DNA of 64,000 nt. Origin: Planctomycetota bacterium. GTDB lineage: Bacteria; Planctomycetota; UBA8742; UBA2392. The stretch lies in the NCBI GenBank assembly GCA_027493625.1, contig JAOSKM010000001.1, forward strand, positions 587,489 to 651,488, read 5' to 3'. Shown here piece by piece: positions 54,889-64,000 of the stretch (positions are counted from its first letter, which is position 1; each line of letters starts with the position of its first letter). The notes below the pieces were generated by a model, which saw nothing but the letters and a program-made list of their open reading frames with translations, was not told the DNA's origin and made no database searches. The translations under genes and the position numbers were made by a program.

Positions 54889-55158
54889 CTAGCCGGCGGC
54901 TGATTGGCCTTCGCTGGCGGCCTTGCGGTCTTCTTCTTCCAGCATCTCGCGGATTTCGTTGAGCGTGCGGTGGATCTTCAGCAGCTCGATGCGGCGGATG
55001 CGGTCGAACACCGACTCGTCGTAGAGACGATGGCCTGACTCCGTGCGCTCGACGGGGTGGATCAGGCCCAGCATGGTGTAGTTGTGGATGGTCTGCCGCG
55101 ACAGCCCGGTGTGGCGCATGATCTCGCCGACCTTGTAGCGTTTGGGTGGCGCTGGCAT
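54889..55158 (-). CDS. MerR-like transcriptional regulator, DNA-binding domain only
   Basis: An 89-residue protein with the MerR helix-turn-helix: YKVGEIMRHTGLSRQTIHNY, LGLIHPVERTESGHRLYDES and IRRIELLKIHRTLNEIREML. The dimer coiled coil is short and there is no effector domain, so ligand sensing is unlikely in this chain. Ligand and targets unknown. Confidence 0.85.
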   Translation of the reverse strand: MPAPPKRYKVGEIMRHTGLSRQTIHNYTMLGLIHPVERTESGHRLYDESVFDRIRRIELLKIHRTLNEIREMLEEEDRKAASEGQSAAG

Positions 55159-55235
55159 TGCTGGCTCCGTTCCCGGCTGACTGGGTGCTACTTAACTCAT
55201 CGGGCGCGGTTTCGCCATGGCGAAATCAGCGTTGT

Positions 55236-56363
55236 TCAGCGGGCGAACAGCTTTTCAGGCACGATGGCGGCGCGCTTCATCAGGGCCTGCTCGACCTTGG
55301 CCCGGTTCTGTATCAGGCGCTGGTTTTCCAGCTGCGTGCGTATGCTCTGCTGCACCTTGGGGCTTTCAAAGTTGCGGCGGTCGCCGTCTTCGCGTGAGAA
55401 CAGCTGCACAAACATCACGCCCTCGTACTGCTGCCCTTCGTCGTCAGTCTCGCGCACGGAGCCGACTTCGGACACTCCGCCCTTTGGCGACACCGACAGC
55501 ACCATCTGGTAGGCGGTGGGGTCAAGTTCGCTGTCATCTTTGGCCACGGTGCGCTCGCTGATCTCGAGTTTCACGCCGGGCAGGGACAGGTCCTGGATCA
55601 GCTTGATCAAGCCTTCGGCGGCGTTTTCCAGCGACTCCTTCTTCTCTACACGCGCGTGCACGCTGGTATCGCCCTCGACCACGGCGTTCACCAGCTTGCG
55701 TTTGGTATCGATGGAACTTTCGGCCGGGTACAGCAGCCGCAGCTGGCGGTAGTCGATGTTGCGGGCGATGCGCCAGCGGTCGGCGTCGCGCTCGAAATCC
55801 TTGCGCACTTCACCCGGCGTGACCGACAGCGAGAAGTAGATTTCCAGCGGGTACTGCGCGGGCAGCGGCCCGTAGGCGCCGGCCATGTAGTTGAGGATTT
55901 CGTTGCGGCGGATTTCGCCGCGGGTGCGGTTCAGGTACTCGCTGGGAGTCAGGTTGTACTTTTCCTTCAGGTAGCCTGCCCAGGCCTTGATGTCGTAGTC
56001 GCCGATGCCGATCAGCTTCTTCTGGCGCGTGATCACGCCGCGCATCTGCGCGTCGCTGATCTTGAGCTGGATCCGGTCGGCCTCGTCGTCCAGCAGCTTC
56101 TTGAGCACGTAACTCTGCAGCATCTGGAACACCAGCTGCTTCTCGAGCTCGCGGTCCGGGACCTCGGGCGGCACGCGCTGCGTGATGCGCGTGGCGTTGA
56201 TCTCGAGCTGCAGGTCGGTGTCGCCGACGATCTCCTGGTAGGTGATGGCCTTGCCGTTCACCACGGCCAGGATCTCGTTGGCGCCGTCGGCGCGGTCGCC
56301 CTGCGCTGTCACGACGGCGCAGAGAAGGCACAGGCAGATGGCGGCGGTCAGCAGGCGTTTCAT
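55236..56363 (-). CDS. SurA-like periplasmic chaperone
   Basis: A 375-residue exported protein: signal peptide LLTAAICLCLLCAVVTA, then the SurA_N-type helical core (NEILAVVNGKAITYQEIVGD, LEKQLVFQMLQSYVLKKLLDDEA). The C-terminal half resembles a degenerate parvulin region (GGVSEVGSVRET, EGVMFVQLFSRED) but the usual PPIase residues are unclear. Probably assists outer-membrane protein folding. It follows mfd on the same strand after 60 bases. Confidence 0.75.
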   Translation of the reverse strand: MKRLLTAAICLCLLCAVVTAQGDRADGANEILAVVNGKAITYQEIVGDTDLQLEINATRITQRVPPEVPDRELEKQLVFQMLQSYVLKKLLDDEADRIQLKISDAQMRGVITRQKKLIGIGDYDIKAWAGYLKEKYNLTPSEYLNRTRGEIRRNEILNYMAGAYGPLPAQYPLEIYFSLSVTPGEVRKDFERDADRWRIARNIDYRQLRLLYPAESSIDTKRKLVNAVVEGDTSVHARVEKKESLENAAEGLIKLIQDLSLPGVKLEISERTVAKDDSELDPTAYQMVLSVSPKGGVSEVGSVRETDDEGQQYEGVMFVQLFSREDGDRRNFESPKVQQSIRTQLENQRLIQNRAKVEQALMKRAAIVPEKLFAR

Positions 56364-56423
56364 GGTGGGGCAGCTTGCGTTGGGATTCGGCCCGGGGCAA
56401 GTGTGGTTTGCGTTGCGATTGCT

Positions 56424-59400
56424 CTAGTTTGTCGCGGCCGCCGCCGGCTCCGTTTCCTGTTCGAACACTCCCTGGCGGGCGAGCGCCGAAAGCAGGTTCG
56501 ACAGGAAGCGCAGCTGGTCGAGCGGCTGCTCGAGGCCCTTGCGCAACGGCAGCGCCAGGGTGGACTCGTCCAGCACGCGGAACGACTTGCTGGCCAGCGA
56601 CAGCTTGCGCGCGCTGAGCGGCGCCGACAGAGCCCGCAGCTTCAGGTGGTCTTCAGCGCGGGTCAGGCTCACGATGCCGAGCCGCGACAGCCGCGCGCGT
56701 ACCAGCGCACCCTGCACCAGCAGCTCGAACTCGCGGGGCGGCTTGCCGAAGCGGTCCCTGATCTCGGCGGCGATCTGCTCGGCCTGCTTGTCGTCGCCGA
56801 CGCGCGCCAGGCGCCGATAAATCTCGAGGCGCTGCTTGGCCGAGGCGATGTAGCCGCGCGGAATACGGAAATCGAGGCCGAGGTCGAGCTGGGTGTCCAC
56901 CTCGGGCGGCACGGGCTGGTGCTTCATCTTGCGCACCGCGCGGTCCAGCATGCGGCAGTACAGGTCATAGCCGATGGTGGCGATGTGGCCGGACTGCTCG
57001 GGCCCCAGCAGGTTGCCGGCGCCGCGCAGCTCAAGGTCGCGCATGGCGATCTTGAAGCCGCTGCCCAGCGCCGAGTACTGCAGGATCGCCTTGAGGCGCT
57101 TGGCGGCGATTTCACTCAGGCTCACGTCGTCGGGCACCAGCAGATAGCAGTAGGCCTGGTTGTGGTAGCGGCCCACGCGCCCGCGCAGCTGGTGCAGGTC
57201 GGAAAGCCCGTAGTTCTGGGCCTGGTCGATGATGATGGTGTTGGCGTTGCGCACGTCGATGCCGCTTTCGATGATCGTGGTGCACACCAGCACGTCCACC
57301 TCGCGGTTCATGAAACGCAGCATCACGTCTTCCAGCTGCCCCTCGGGCATCTGCCCGTGGCCGATCTCGACGCGGGCGCCGGGGGCCAGGCGCTGCACGC
57401 GCTCGGCCACCAGCTCGATGTCATAGACCCGGTTGTGCACGAAGAACACCTGGCCGTCGCGCGCGAGCTCGTGCTGGATGGCGTCGGACAGCTCACGCTC
57501 GTTCCAGTGCATCAGGCGCGTGATCACCGCCAGGCGCGCGGCCGGCGGCGTGGTCAGGTTGCTGATGTCGCGCAGGCCCAGCAGCGCCTGGTGCAGCGTG
57601 CGTGGGATGGGGGTGGCGGACAGCGTCAGCAGGTCCACGGTGCGGCGCATCTGCTTGAGGCGCTCCTTGTGCTCGACGCCGAAGCGCTGTTCCTCGTCGA
57701 TCACCACCAGGCCCAGGTTCTTGAACTGCACGTCCTGGCTGAGCAGGCGGTGGGTGCCGATCACGATGTCCACCTTGCCCTCGGCCAGCGCCTCGATGGT
57801 CTTGCGCTGCTCGGCCGCGGTGCGGAAGCGCGACAGCAGGTCCACCACCACGGGAAAGCTGTGCATGCGCTCGCTGAAGCTCAGGAAGTGCTGTTGCGCC
57901 AGTACCGTGGTGGGCACCAGGATCGCCACCTGGCGGCCTTCCAGCACCATCTTGAAGGCGGCGCGCATGGCGAGCTCGGTCTTGCCGTAGCCCACGTCGC
58001 CGCAGATCAGCCGGTCCATGGGTTTGCGCGATTCCATGTCGCGCTTGATGGATATGCTGCTGGTGGCCTGGTCGGGCGTGTCGCGGAAAGGGCAGGCGGC
58101 CTCGTACTCGGCCATCTCGGAACTGTCGGGCGCGCAGGCGTGGCCGGCCTCGTGGGCGCGGATGGCCTGCACTTCCAGCATCTCCGCGGCGAGCTTGAGC
58201 ACGCTGTGCTGGGCGCGCAGCTTGCGCTCGGACCAGGCCTGGGTGTTGAGCTTGCTGAGCTGCGGCACCATGCCGCGCATGCCGATGTACTTCTGCACCA
58301 CGTCGGCGTTGGTGGCGGGCACGTGCAGCACCACGTTGTCGGCGAACTCCAGGCCCAGGAACTCGCCGGGTTTGCCCTCGCGCTGCAGCGTCTCCATGCC
58401 CTTGAAGCGCGCGATGCCGTGCTGCAGGTGCACGACGTAATCACCGGGCTCGAGGTCGATGAACTCGTCGAGCAGTTCGCCCATCTCGCGGCGCTCACCC
58501 TGCTCAAAGTGCAGGCGCCGGCGTGCGCGGCCCAGCAGCTCGTGCAGGCTCAGCACCGCATAGCCGAGCCCCGGCAGCGCGCGGCCGCCCTCGACGTCGC
58601 CGGGCAGCAGGTGCAGCTTCTTCGACGACTTCACGCCGTGGCCTTCAAGTCCATCGCGGGCGGGGCGCATCTCGGCCTCGGCGCCGCAGAACAGCAGGCA
58701 GGTCAGGCCGGCGTCCTGCAGCGGCTTCAGCAGGGCGGCCACGCCCTCGTAGCCTTCGCCGAGGCTGACCGGCCTGGCGCACTCGAGCTTCGTCTCGGTG
58801 TCTTCGTGCGTCAGGGCGTCGGCGCCGGCGACAAGCTGATGGGCGCGCTCGATGCGCTTGTGCCGCGCGGGGTCTTCACTGAAGCTGGCCAGGGTGCGCA
58901 GGCGCTCCGCCACCTCTGCGGGCTCCAGCGCGATAACGGCGTGCTTCGGCAGGTGGTCCAGCAGCATCGCGTCGCGGCCGCCCTCCACGGGCACCAGCGG
59001 GAAAGCCGCGCCCTCGGACAGAGATTCGAAGCTGCGCTGGGTTTCGACATCAAAGGCCCGCACGCTCTCGATCACGTCGCCGAACAGCTCGAGCCGAACC
59101 GGGTTGCCCATGCTGGGCGGGAAGATGTCCACGATGCCGCCGCGCCGCGCGAACTGGCCGCCGCCGTCCACCTGCTCGACGCGCTGCATGCCGGCGTCGA
59201 TCAACTGCTTGAACAGCTCTTCCAACTTCACCTTCGCGCCGGGCTTCAGCACGAGGTTGCCGGACTTGATCTCGGCCGGCGAAGGCAGCGCCTCGATCAG
59301 CGCCGCCGCGGGCGTCAGCAGCACGGCCGGCCCGTCCAGGTGCGCCATGCGCGCCAGCAAGCTGATCCAGAGCGCCTGCTTGTCCGGGTTGTTTTCGTCC

Positions 59401-59623
59401 ATCACCGGCGCGATCAGAGTTTGCAGGCCGGGCGCCAGCGCCTCGATGTCCAGCGCGATGTCCTCGGCCGTCTCGGGGCCGGGGTGAGACACAGCAGCAG
59501 GCCGTCGCGCGCGCGGGCGGCGACCATGATGCTGAAAGCGCAGCCGCTGAGGCCGCCGACCAGCGCCCTGCCCGCGGCAAGGCGGGCCGCCGCTTCAAGC
59601 AGTTGTTCGCGCGCGTCGGGCAT
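56424..59623 (-). CDS. mfd: transcription-repair coupling factor (one base missing)
   Basis: ATP-dependent translocase that removes stalled RNA polymerase and recruits UvrA. Joined length about 1066 residues. N-terminus MPDAREQLLEAAARLAAGRA and the UvrB-like part (RRGGIVDIFPPSMGNPVRLE) precede the RNA-polymerase-interaction domain (EPGDYVVHLQHGIARFKGM) and the helicase motor: Walker A GDVGYGKTELAMRAAF, DEEQ box VVIDEEQRFGV, TPIPRTLHQAL, and QLRGRVGRYHNQAYCYLL. The frame changes near 59482-59500, where one base appears to be missing between LLLC and HPGPETAED. Confidence 0.93.
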
Positions 59624-59652
59624 CGGCGGATTGTACGGTCTTGAGCGTGGAA

Positions 59653-59696
59653 GGGGTCCGGCCCTGTTTTCATGATCGAAAACAGGGCCTGACCCC
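59653..59696. repeat. GGGTC/GTTTTC palindrome, relative of the one at 31428
   Basis: GGGGTC, GGCCCTGTTTTC, 6-base loop, GAAAACAGGGCC, GACCCC: a 44-base near-palindrome between mfd and the polyacidic protein gene. Confidence 0.6.
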
Positions 59697-59734
59697 CGGT
59701 TGGCTGTGATCAGGGAACGAGCGCGGGTTGCGGG

Positions 59735-60361
59735 CTATTCCTCGTCGTCTTCTTCGCCCTCGAACTCTTCGTCTTCTTCCTCGTCTTCCTCTTCTTCTTC
59801 CTCTTCTTCGCCTTCTTCCTCCTCCTCTTCTTCTTCCTCTTCCTCCTCCTCTTCTTCCTCGACCTCTTCTTCCAGTTCTTCCTCTTCTTCCTCTTCTTCG
59901 TCCTCGTCTTCGTCGAGTTCTTCCTCTTCGACCTCTTCCTCGGCCGCCTCGATCGCGAACTTGGCGATCTCACCGGTGGCTATGAACTCTTCCACGCCCT
60001 GCATGGCCAGCCAGTCCACGGCCGCATCCATCAGCTCGGTGCCGGCAAAGGCGATCCAGGCCTTTTTCAGGTCGGCGCGCTTCTGCAGCAGGCGGTTGAA
60101 CTTGTCGAAGCTGCCCTTGACCGCCTCCTGCACCTGCTTGGCGTCCTTGGGGTCGATGGTCTTGGCGAAGCCGTCCGTGAGCTGCTTGAGCTTGCGCTTG
60201 CCGATGGTGTCGATCAGCACGCGGCGCGTGCGGTCGTCGTCCAGCTCGCTGCTGCCGCGCACGATCTTGGAGCGCTTGGGATCCCAGTAGTGGGGGGTGC
60301 GGGTGTCCAGCATGGCGTCCACCATGCGGTCGAGGTTGATGGTGATCGGCGTGTTCGGCAT
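59735..60361 (-). CDS. UPF0158-like protein with a polyacidic tail
   Basis: A 208-residue protein. Residues 1-130 fit the UPF0158 pattern (INLDRMVDAML, YWDPKRSKIV, AVKGSFDKFNRLLQ, LMDAAVDWL). From about 143 to the end nearly every residue is Glu or Asp, including runs of more than ten glutamates, written almost only with GAA/GAG. The tail is encoded by a purine-rich tract prone to repeat-length change. Acidic tails of this sort may mimic DNA or bind basic proteins; that is inference. Function of UPF0158 is unknown. Confidence 0.75.
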   Translation of the reverse strand: MPNTPITINLDRMVDAMLDTRTPHYWDPKRSKIVRGSSELDDDRTRRVLIDTIGKRKLKQLTDGFAKTIDPKDAKQVQEAVKGSFDKFNRLLQKRADLKKAWIAFAGTELMDAAVDWLAMQGVEEFIATGEIAKFAIEAAEEEVEEEELDEDEDEEEEEEEELEEEVEEEEEEEEEEEEEEEEGEEEEEEEEDEEEDEEFEGEEDDEE

Positions 60362-60418
60362 GGCCTTTTCCCTTCACGGCTTCAGACGGTGCGCAAGGTA
60401 GTAACGGCACACGCGGAA

Positions 60419-61099
60419 TCAAGCCGAATCGTGGTAGCGTGTTGGGTCTTTGATTCCCGCCTGTTCAAAGCCCTGGCGGCGCAGCCGGCACGCATCGCAG
60501 CGACCGCAGGCCAGGCCGTTGATCGGGTCATAACAGCTGTGAGTCAGGCTGTAATCCACGCCCAAGGCCGTTCCCTGGCGGATGATTTCGGCCTTGGTCA
60601 GGCTGATCAGCGGGGCGTGAATCCGTATGGCCCGGCCTTCAACGCCTTCCCGGGTTGCCAGGTTCGCGAGCTTCTCGAAGGCCGCAATGAATGCCGGACG
60701 GCAGTCGGGGTAGCCCGAGTAATCGACGGCGTTGACCCCGATGAAAATGTCATGCGCGCCGGAAACCTCGGCAACGGCCAGGGCGTAGCTCAGAAACAGC
60801 GTGTTGCGCGCGGGCACGTAGGTCACCGGGATACCTTCGCCTACGCCTGCCTTGGGTACGTCGATGTCGGCCGTAAGGGCGCTGCCGCCGACGGCACGCA
60901 GGTCCAGGCGGATCACGCGAGGCGGCGCGACATGCATGGATTCGCACACGGCGGCGGCGGCCTGCAACTCGACGTCGTGGCGCTGGCCGTAGTCGAAGGT
61001 CAGGGCCTGAACGGCGTAGCCCTCGGCCTTGGCCATGGCGAGCACCGTGGCGCTATCCAGGCCGCCGGAAACAAGCACGATTGCGGGCTTCGCGTCCAT
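60419..61099 (-). CDS. queC: 7-cyano-7-deazaguanine synthase
   Basis: Converts 7-carboxy-7-deazaguanine to preQ0 in queuosine synthesis, using ATP. 226 residues. P-loop [15 protein letters not shown] at the N-terminus, [47 protein letters not shown] and the zinc-binding [19 protein letters not shown] near the end. No other que genes are in the window. Confidence 0.95.
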   Translation of the reverse strand: MDAKPAIVLVSGGLDSATVLAMAKAEGYAVQALTFDYGQRHDVELQAAAAVCESMHVAPPRVIRLDLRAVGGSALTADIDVPKAGVGEGIPVTYVPARNTLFLSYALAVAEVSGAHDIFIGVNAVDYSGYPDCRPAFIAAFEKLANLATREGVEGRAIRIHAPLISLTKAEIIRQGTALGVDYSLTHSCYDPINGLACGRCDACRLRRQGFEQAGIKDPTRYHDSA

Positions 61100-61146
61100 G
61101 GCCGAGAAATAGCCGGACGGGCCGGTCAGCGCAAGGCGGGGGTAGA

Positions 61147-61291
61147 GGTCAGGTTTCAGGTATCAGGTTTCAGGGGTCAGGGATTCGCTCAGCGCCCAAG
61201 ACAACGGCCGGCGCAGCGCCGGCCGTCTGGTGAATCTTGATTCTGGACCACACAAACCCTGAAACCTGAAACCTGTCCCCTGAAACCTGAC
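61147..61291. mobile_element. gene-less element of inverted TCAGGTT(T)-type arrays
   Basis: Left arm: GGTCAGGTTTCAGG, TATCAGGTTTCAGG, GGTCAGGG. Right arm (61256-61291): the inverse CCCTGAAACC, TGAAACCTG, CCCTGAAACCTGAC. The arms enclose a strong hairpin and about 30 other bases; no gene. It occupies the whole space between queC and the HEAT/VWA gene stop. Confidence 0.6.
61204..61226. terminator. hairpin within the gene-less element
   Basis: ACGGCCGGCGC pairs with GCGCCGGCCGT almost without loop. It lies downstream of the HEAT/VWA gene end and upstream of queC, so it may end the former transcript; no T-run follows. Confidence 0.45.
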
Positions 61292-61292
61292 T

Positions 61293-62685
61293 TCACTTCC
61301 AGTCGATCTTGCAGTACCAGTCGGTGTAGGCGCCGCCGGACTGTTTGGCGAAGCCCTTCATCAGTTCCTTGTCGTGGATGCCGATGCCGACGGTGTTGAT
61401 CATCACCTTGCGGAAACGGTTGAGATGCGCCGCGAGCTCCAGCAGCTTGTCGCGCTTGACGTATTCGCCGTCGCCAACGGGATTATTGAACTCGTCCTTG
61501 GCGGAGACGCTGTCCGAGTCGTCGCTCCAGGTCGGGTAGCCGTCGGTGAGGAACACGATGGTGTGGGCGCCGTTCAGGATGCACTCGCGGTCGAGCTCGG
61601 GGCTGTCGGATTCTTTCTTGCTGCCGTTGAACTTGAAGGCCTTCAGCAGCGCGCCGTGGATGTTGGTGGTGCTCTCCAGCTCGAGGCCTTCCACGTTCTT
61701 GATCCAGAGGTCGCAGTTCTTGTCGGTGGCCTCGATCCAGCCGTCGGTGAACATGGCGACGTCCTTCGAGTAGGTGATGATCGCGAAGGTGCGCGCCTCG
61801 GGGTCGTTCCTCAAGCCGCGGGTGCCCTTCTTCTTGTCTTTGTCCTTGGAGTTGGCGGCCGGGTCGGGACGCAGTTTATCGATCGAGTACTTCAGCTCGG
61901 CCTTGGCGAGGTCGAGCGGATTGGGGCGATCCGGCATTTTCTTCCAGTCGAGGTGACTGGTGAGCTTCTTGATCCTCTCCAGGTCGTCGGCGTTGATCTC
62001 GTGCTTCATGCTGTCGGAAATGTCGATCACGAACACCAGGCGCGTGCCGACGATCGGCTCTTTGAACACGATCGGCGCGGTCTTGCTCTTTTTTCTCGGG
62101 TGCCTTCTCGGCCTGCGCGACGCCCTTGTTGCGCACCCACCATTCCCAGAACGTGATGGTGTCGTCGGTGAGCGTGCAGTCTTCGCCGCTGAGCTTGAAC
62201 AGCACGCGCTCCGCCATGTGGCGCAGGCGCACCACCTGGTTCTTTGACCAGCGCTGCCAGTCGACCAGCGCCTGCGCGACTGTCAGGGCTTCCGGGTCGT
62301 CGCGCCCGGCCAGCGCACCCAGGCAGGCGATCACGTTGACCGTGACGATTTCTTCCTTGTGCAGCTTCTCGGAGTCCTTGCCCATCAGGGCGATCACGTC
62401 GGGCAGGAACACCTTGCCCGCGCCCGGCTTGTCCACCTCGCCCTGGCGCACGGCCTCCACGGCGGCAATCACGATCCAGTGCGACTTGTCACCGAGCGCC
62501 TTGCGTACTTCGGCGGCGTCCTTTTCATCGCCCGAGGTCACCAGGGGCAACAGACGCTCGAATTCGCTGAAAGCCTCTTTGCTGTCGTCCTTGACGGGCA
62601 CCGGGCGCACGCGGTCAGCGACGACGGCGGGCGCCAGCGCCAGCAGCACGGCCGCCGCGAACAGAGCAGATTTGAGGAGACGCAT
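61293..62685 (-). CDS. exported HEAT/VWA protein (copy 2, one extra base)
   Basis: Joined length 463 residues. GGAAGGA precedes the ATG at 62685; signal peptide LLKSALFAAAVLLALAPAVVA. Residues 30-200 are HEAT-like (SHWIVIAAVEAVRQGEVDKP). The VWA domain starts near 215 with LVFVIDISDSMKHE (MIDAS DISDS) and has AHTIVFLTDGYPTWSDDSDS; the protein ends SGGAYTDWYCKIDWK. The frame shifts at the T6 run 62089-62094 (A6 on the coding strand); removing one base gives EKKSKTAPIVFKEP. Directly downstream of copy 3 with only its own ribosome-binding site between. Confidence 0.83.
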
Positions 62686-62718
62686 GGTTGTCCTTCCGCA
62701 GGCCCGCAGGGGAGCAGG

Positions 62719-64000
62719 TTACTCGGGAAACTCCAGTCAACGTAGCCGCCACCGGTCTTCTTGGCCATGGTGCTGAGCAGCTCCTTGTCGTGGTTGCCGA
62801 TGCCCACGCAGCTGATGATCACCTTGCGGAACAGGTTCTGGCGCAAAATGTCGGGCCAGATGTCCTCGCTGTAGATGAAGGGGCCGTCGCCCACGCTGTT
62901 GTCGATGTTGTTGCGCTTGTCCTTGACCCGGGCGGTGCTCTGGTCGTCCCAGCTGGCCCAGCCGTCGGTCAGGAACACGATGGTATCCGCGCCGGTCAGC
63001 ACGCAGTTGGCGTCCACGGCCGGCTCATCGCACTTGTCGCCCTTGTCGGAGACCTGCAGGGCGTGCAGCAGCGCGCCGTGGATGTTGGTCATGCCCATGA
63101 AGTCCAGCTCGAGGGCGGCCTTGCTCCACTTGCTGCAGTTGGCTTCGTTGGCGTAGACCCAGCCGCCGGTGGGGCACTCGTGCTCGGTGCCGTAGACGAC
63201 GATCGCGAAGTAGCGGTCGCCCACGAAATCCTTGATCGCGCGGGAGAGCTCGAAGCGGGCGAGGTCCATCTTGGTCTCGATTTCCTTCCAGGGCAGGCGG
63301 CGCAGCGGGTTGTCGGCGTCCGGATCTTCCTCTTCTTCCTCGGGGGCCTTCTCGCCCTTGCGCCGGCCTGAAACCGGGCCGGATTCCTTTTGCGCTTTTC
63401 GATTTCCTCAAGGCTGATCTTGAGCGGCAGCTTCATGCTGTCCGAGCAGTCGATCACGAACACGAAGCGCTTGCCCACCGGCGCCGTGTCGAACACGGGC
63501 GGCACCGCGGCCGTCTTGCTGCGTTTGCCGTCGGGCTTCTTGCTGTTGTCAACGGCGCCAACGGCCTTCATCTGCGCGACCCACCACTTCCAGTAGAACG
63601 TGGATGCCATGTCGGCCACCTCGCCGGTGATCGCATTCAGCATCTTGCTGCCGAAGAAGCGCACGCGTTCATCGAGGCAGATCTTTGCGCTCTTCCCACA
63701 CCACCGCGGCCTCGACCGTCTTGATCACGGTTTCCTTGTTGGCGGTGTCCACGATGTCCTCGAGGCAGGCCATGGTGTTGATCGGGACGATCAGCCACTT
63801 GCGGGCCCACTCCTCGTTTTCTTCCAGCAGGATGTTCACCACGTCGTCGGTGAAGCGCGAGGCCTTGGCCTGGCGCACGGCCTCGAGGGCGGCGCACTTG
63901 ATGTAGGGGTTTTTGGCGTCGGCCAGCGCGGCGCGGATGGTCTTGTCGGCGGCCTCCACGCCTTCCATGCGGGCCAGCGACTTGAAGAAGTCGAACTGGT
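62719..64000 (-). CDS. exported HEAT/VWA protein (copy 3), 5' partial, three indels
   Basis: The N-terminus lies beyond the window. Visible: HEAT-like repeats (NPYIKCAALEAVRQAKASRF, EEWARKWLIVPINTMACLED), FYWKWWVAQMKAVG, then the VWA domain with FVFVIDCSDSMKLPL (MIDAS DCSDS), MGMTNIHGALLHALQ and TIVFLTDGWASWDDQS. Three single-base faults break the frame: an extra A at 63684-63686, a missing A at 63396-63399 and a missing base near 62725-62730. With the last corrected, the protein ends YVDWSFPE at a TAA at 62719, just before the copy 2 ribosome-binding site. Close paralog of copy 2. Confidence 0.78.

Noticed and set aside
55656..59675. Very long open frame (1339 codons) on the plus strand
   Set aside because: It lies antisense to mfd and the SurA-like gene; composition is the Ala/Val/His/Gly-rich pattern of GC-rich shadow frames and no domain is recognisable.

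Overview
The window is about 64 kb of GC-rich bacterial chromosome. The gene content fits a Planctomycetota-like (PVC superphylum) bacterium better than any other group I can name: a TPR protein ending in two RNA-polymerase-alpha-CTD-like domains, many HEAT-plus-VWA secreted proteins, membrane Ser/Thr kinases, futalosine-type menaquinone synthesis, and a peptidoglycan (dcw) cluster with a meso-diaminopimelate-type MurE. This placement is inference from gene content; there is no rRNA here.

Layout. 1-6.3 kb: dxs (5' cut by the window), nadK, a GAF/HD-GYP signalling protein, mqnD and two small coupled genes. 6.4-10.5 kb: a polyferredoxin, a repeat-bounded S23 four-helix-bundle gene, a cysteine desulfurase, a DUF4258/DUF2283 pair and aroA. 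10.5-14.8 kb (minus): a Ser/Thr kinase, the TPR/alpha-CTD protein, a lipoprotein and an FmdB zinc ribbon. 15-19 kb: four tandem paralogous secreted proteins. 19-21.2 kb (minus): a TPR protein and pyrF. 21.5-30.9 kb: mraZ, a hypothetical gene, rsmH, ftsL, ftsI, murE, murF and mraY, with two repeat-bounded GxxExxY nuclease-like genes inserted at the ftsI/murE and murE/murF junctions. 31-43 kb: a VWA protein, a crotonase, a phosphatase, a large multi-PDZ protease, a kinase, a threonine dehydratase-like enzyme, a predicted triple-selenocysteine lipoprotein, a nucleotidyltransferase and tRNA-Glu. 43.4-47.4 kb: dnaG and rpoD. 47.4-54.9 kb: repeat-rich DNA with a zinc-ribbon gene, hypotheticals, a HEAT protein and a heptosyltransferase. 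54.9-64 kb (minus): a MerR-like regulator, a SurA-like chaperone, mfd, a polyacidic UPF0158-like protein, queC and two HEAT/VWA proteins.

Most striking find: 41277-41948 is one open frame interrupted only by three TGA codons. Each TGA sits where a metal-binding or redox cysteine should be: UxxU in a MerP-like HMA domain and UxxC in a thioredoxin-like domain. It reads as a lipoprotein with three selenocysteines, and its stop codon overlaps the start of a 58-residue membrane peptide. No selA, selB, selC or selD lies in the window, so this rests on the reading frame alone.

Second theme: repeats. (i) Arrays of about 7-12 bp direct repeats, placed in opposite orientation, bound either one small gene (S23 or GxxExxY) or no gene. 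(ii) GTAG-headed REP-like hairpins supply stop codons or lie inside aroA. (iii) Two longer elements share terminal inverted repeats.

Caution: twelve genes, among them nadK, aroA, dnaG, rpoD and mfd, are split by single-base indels, mostly in homopolymers. Correcting one base restores a whole gene in every case, so I treat these as sequence errors and annotate joined genes.
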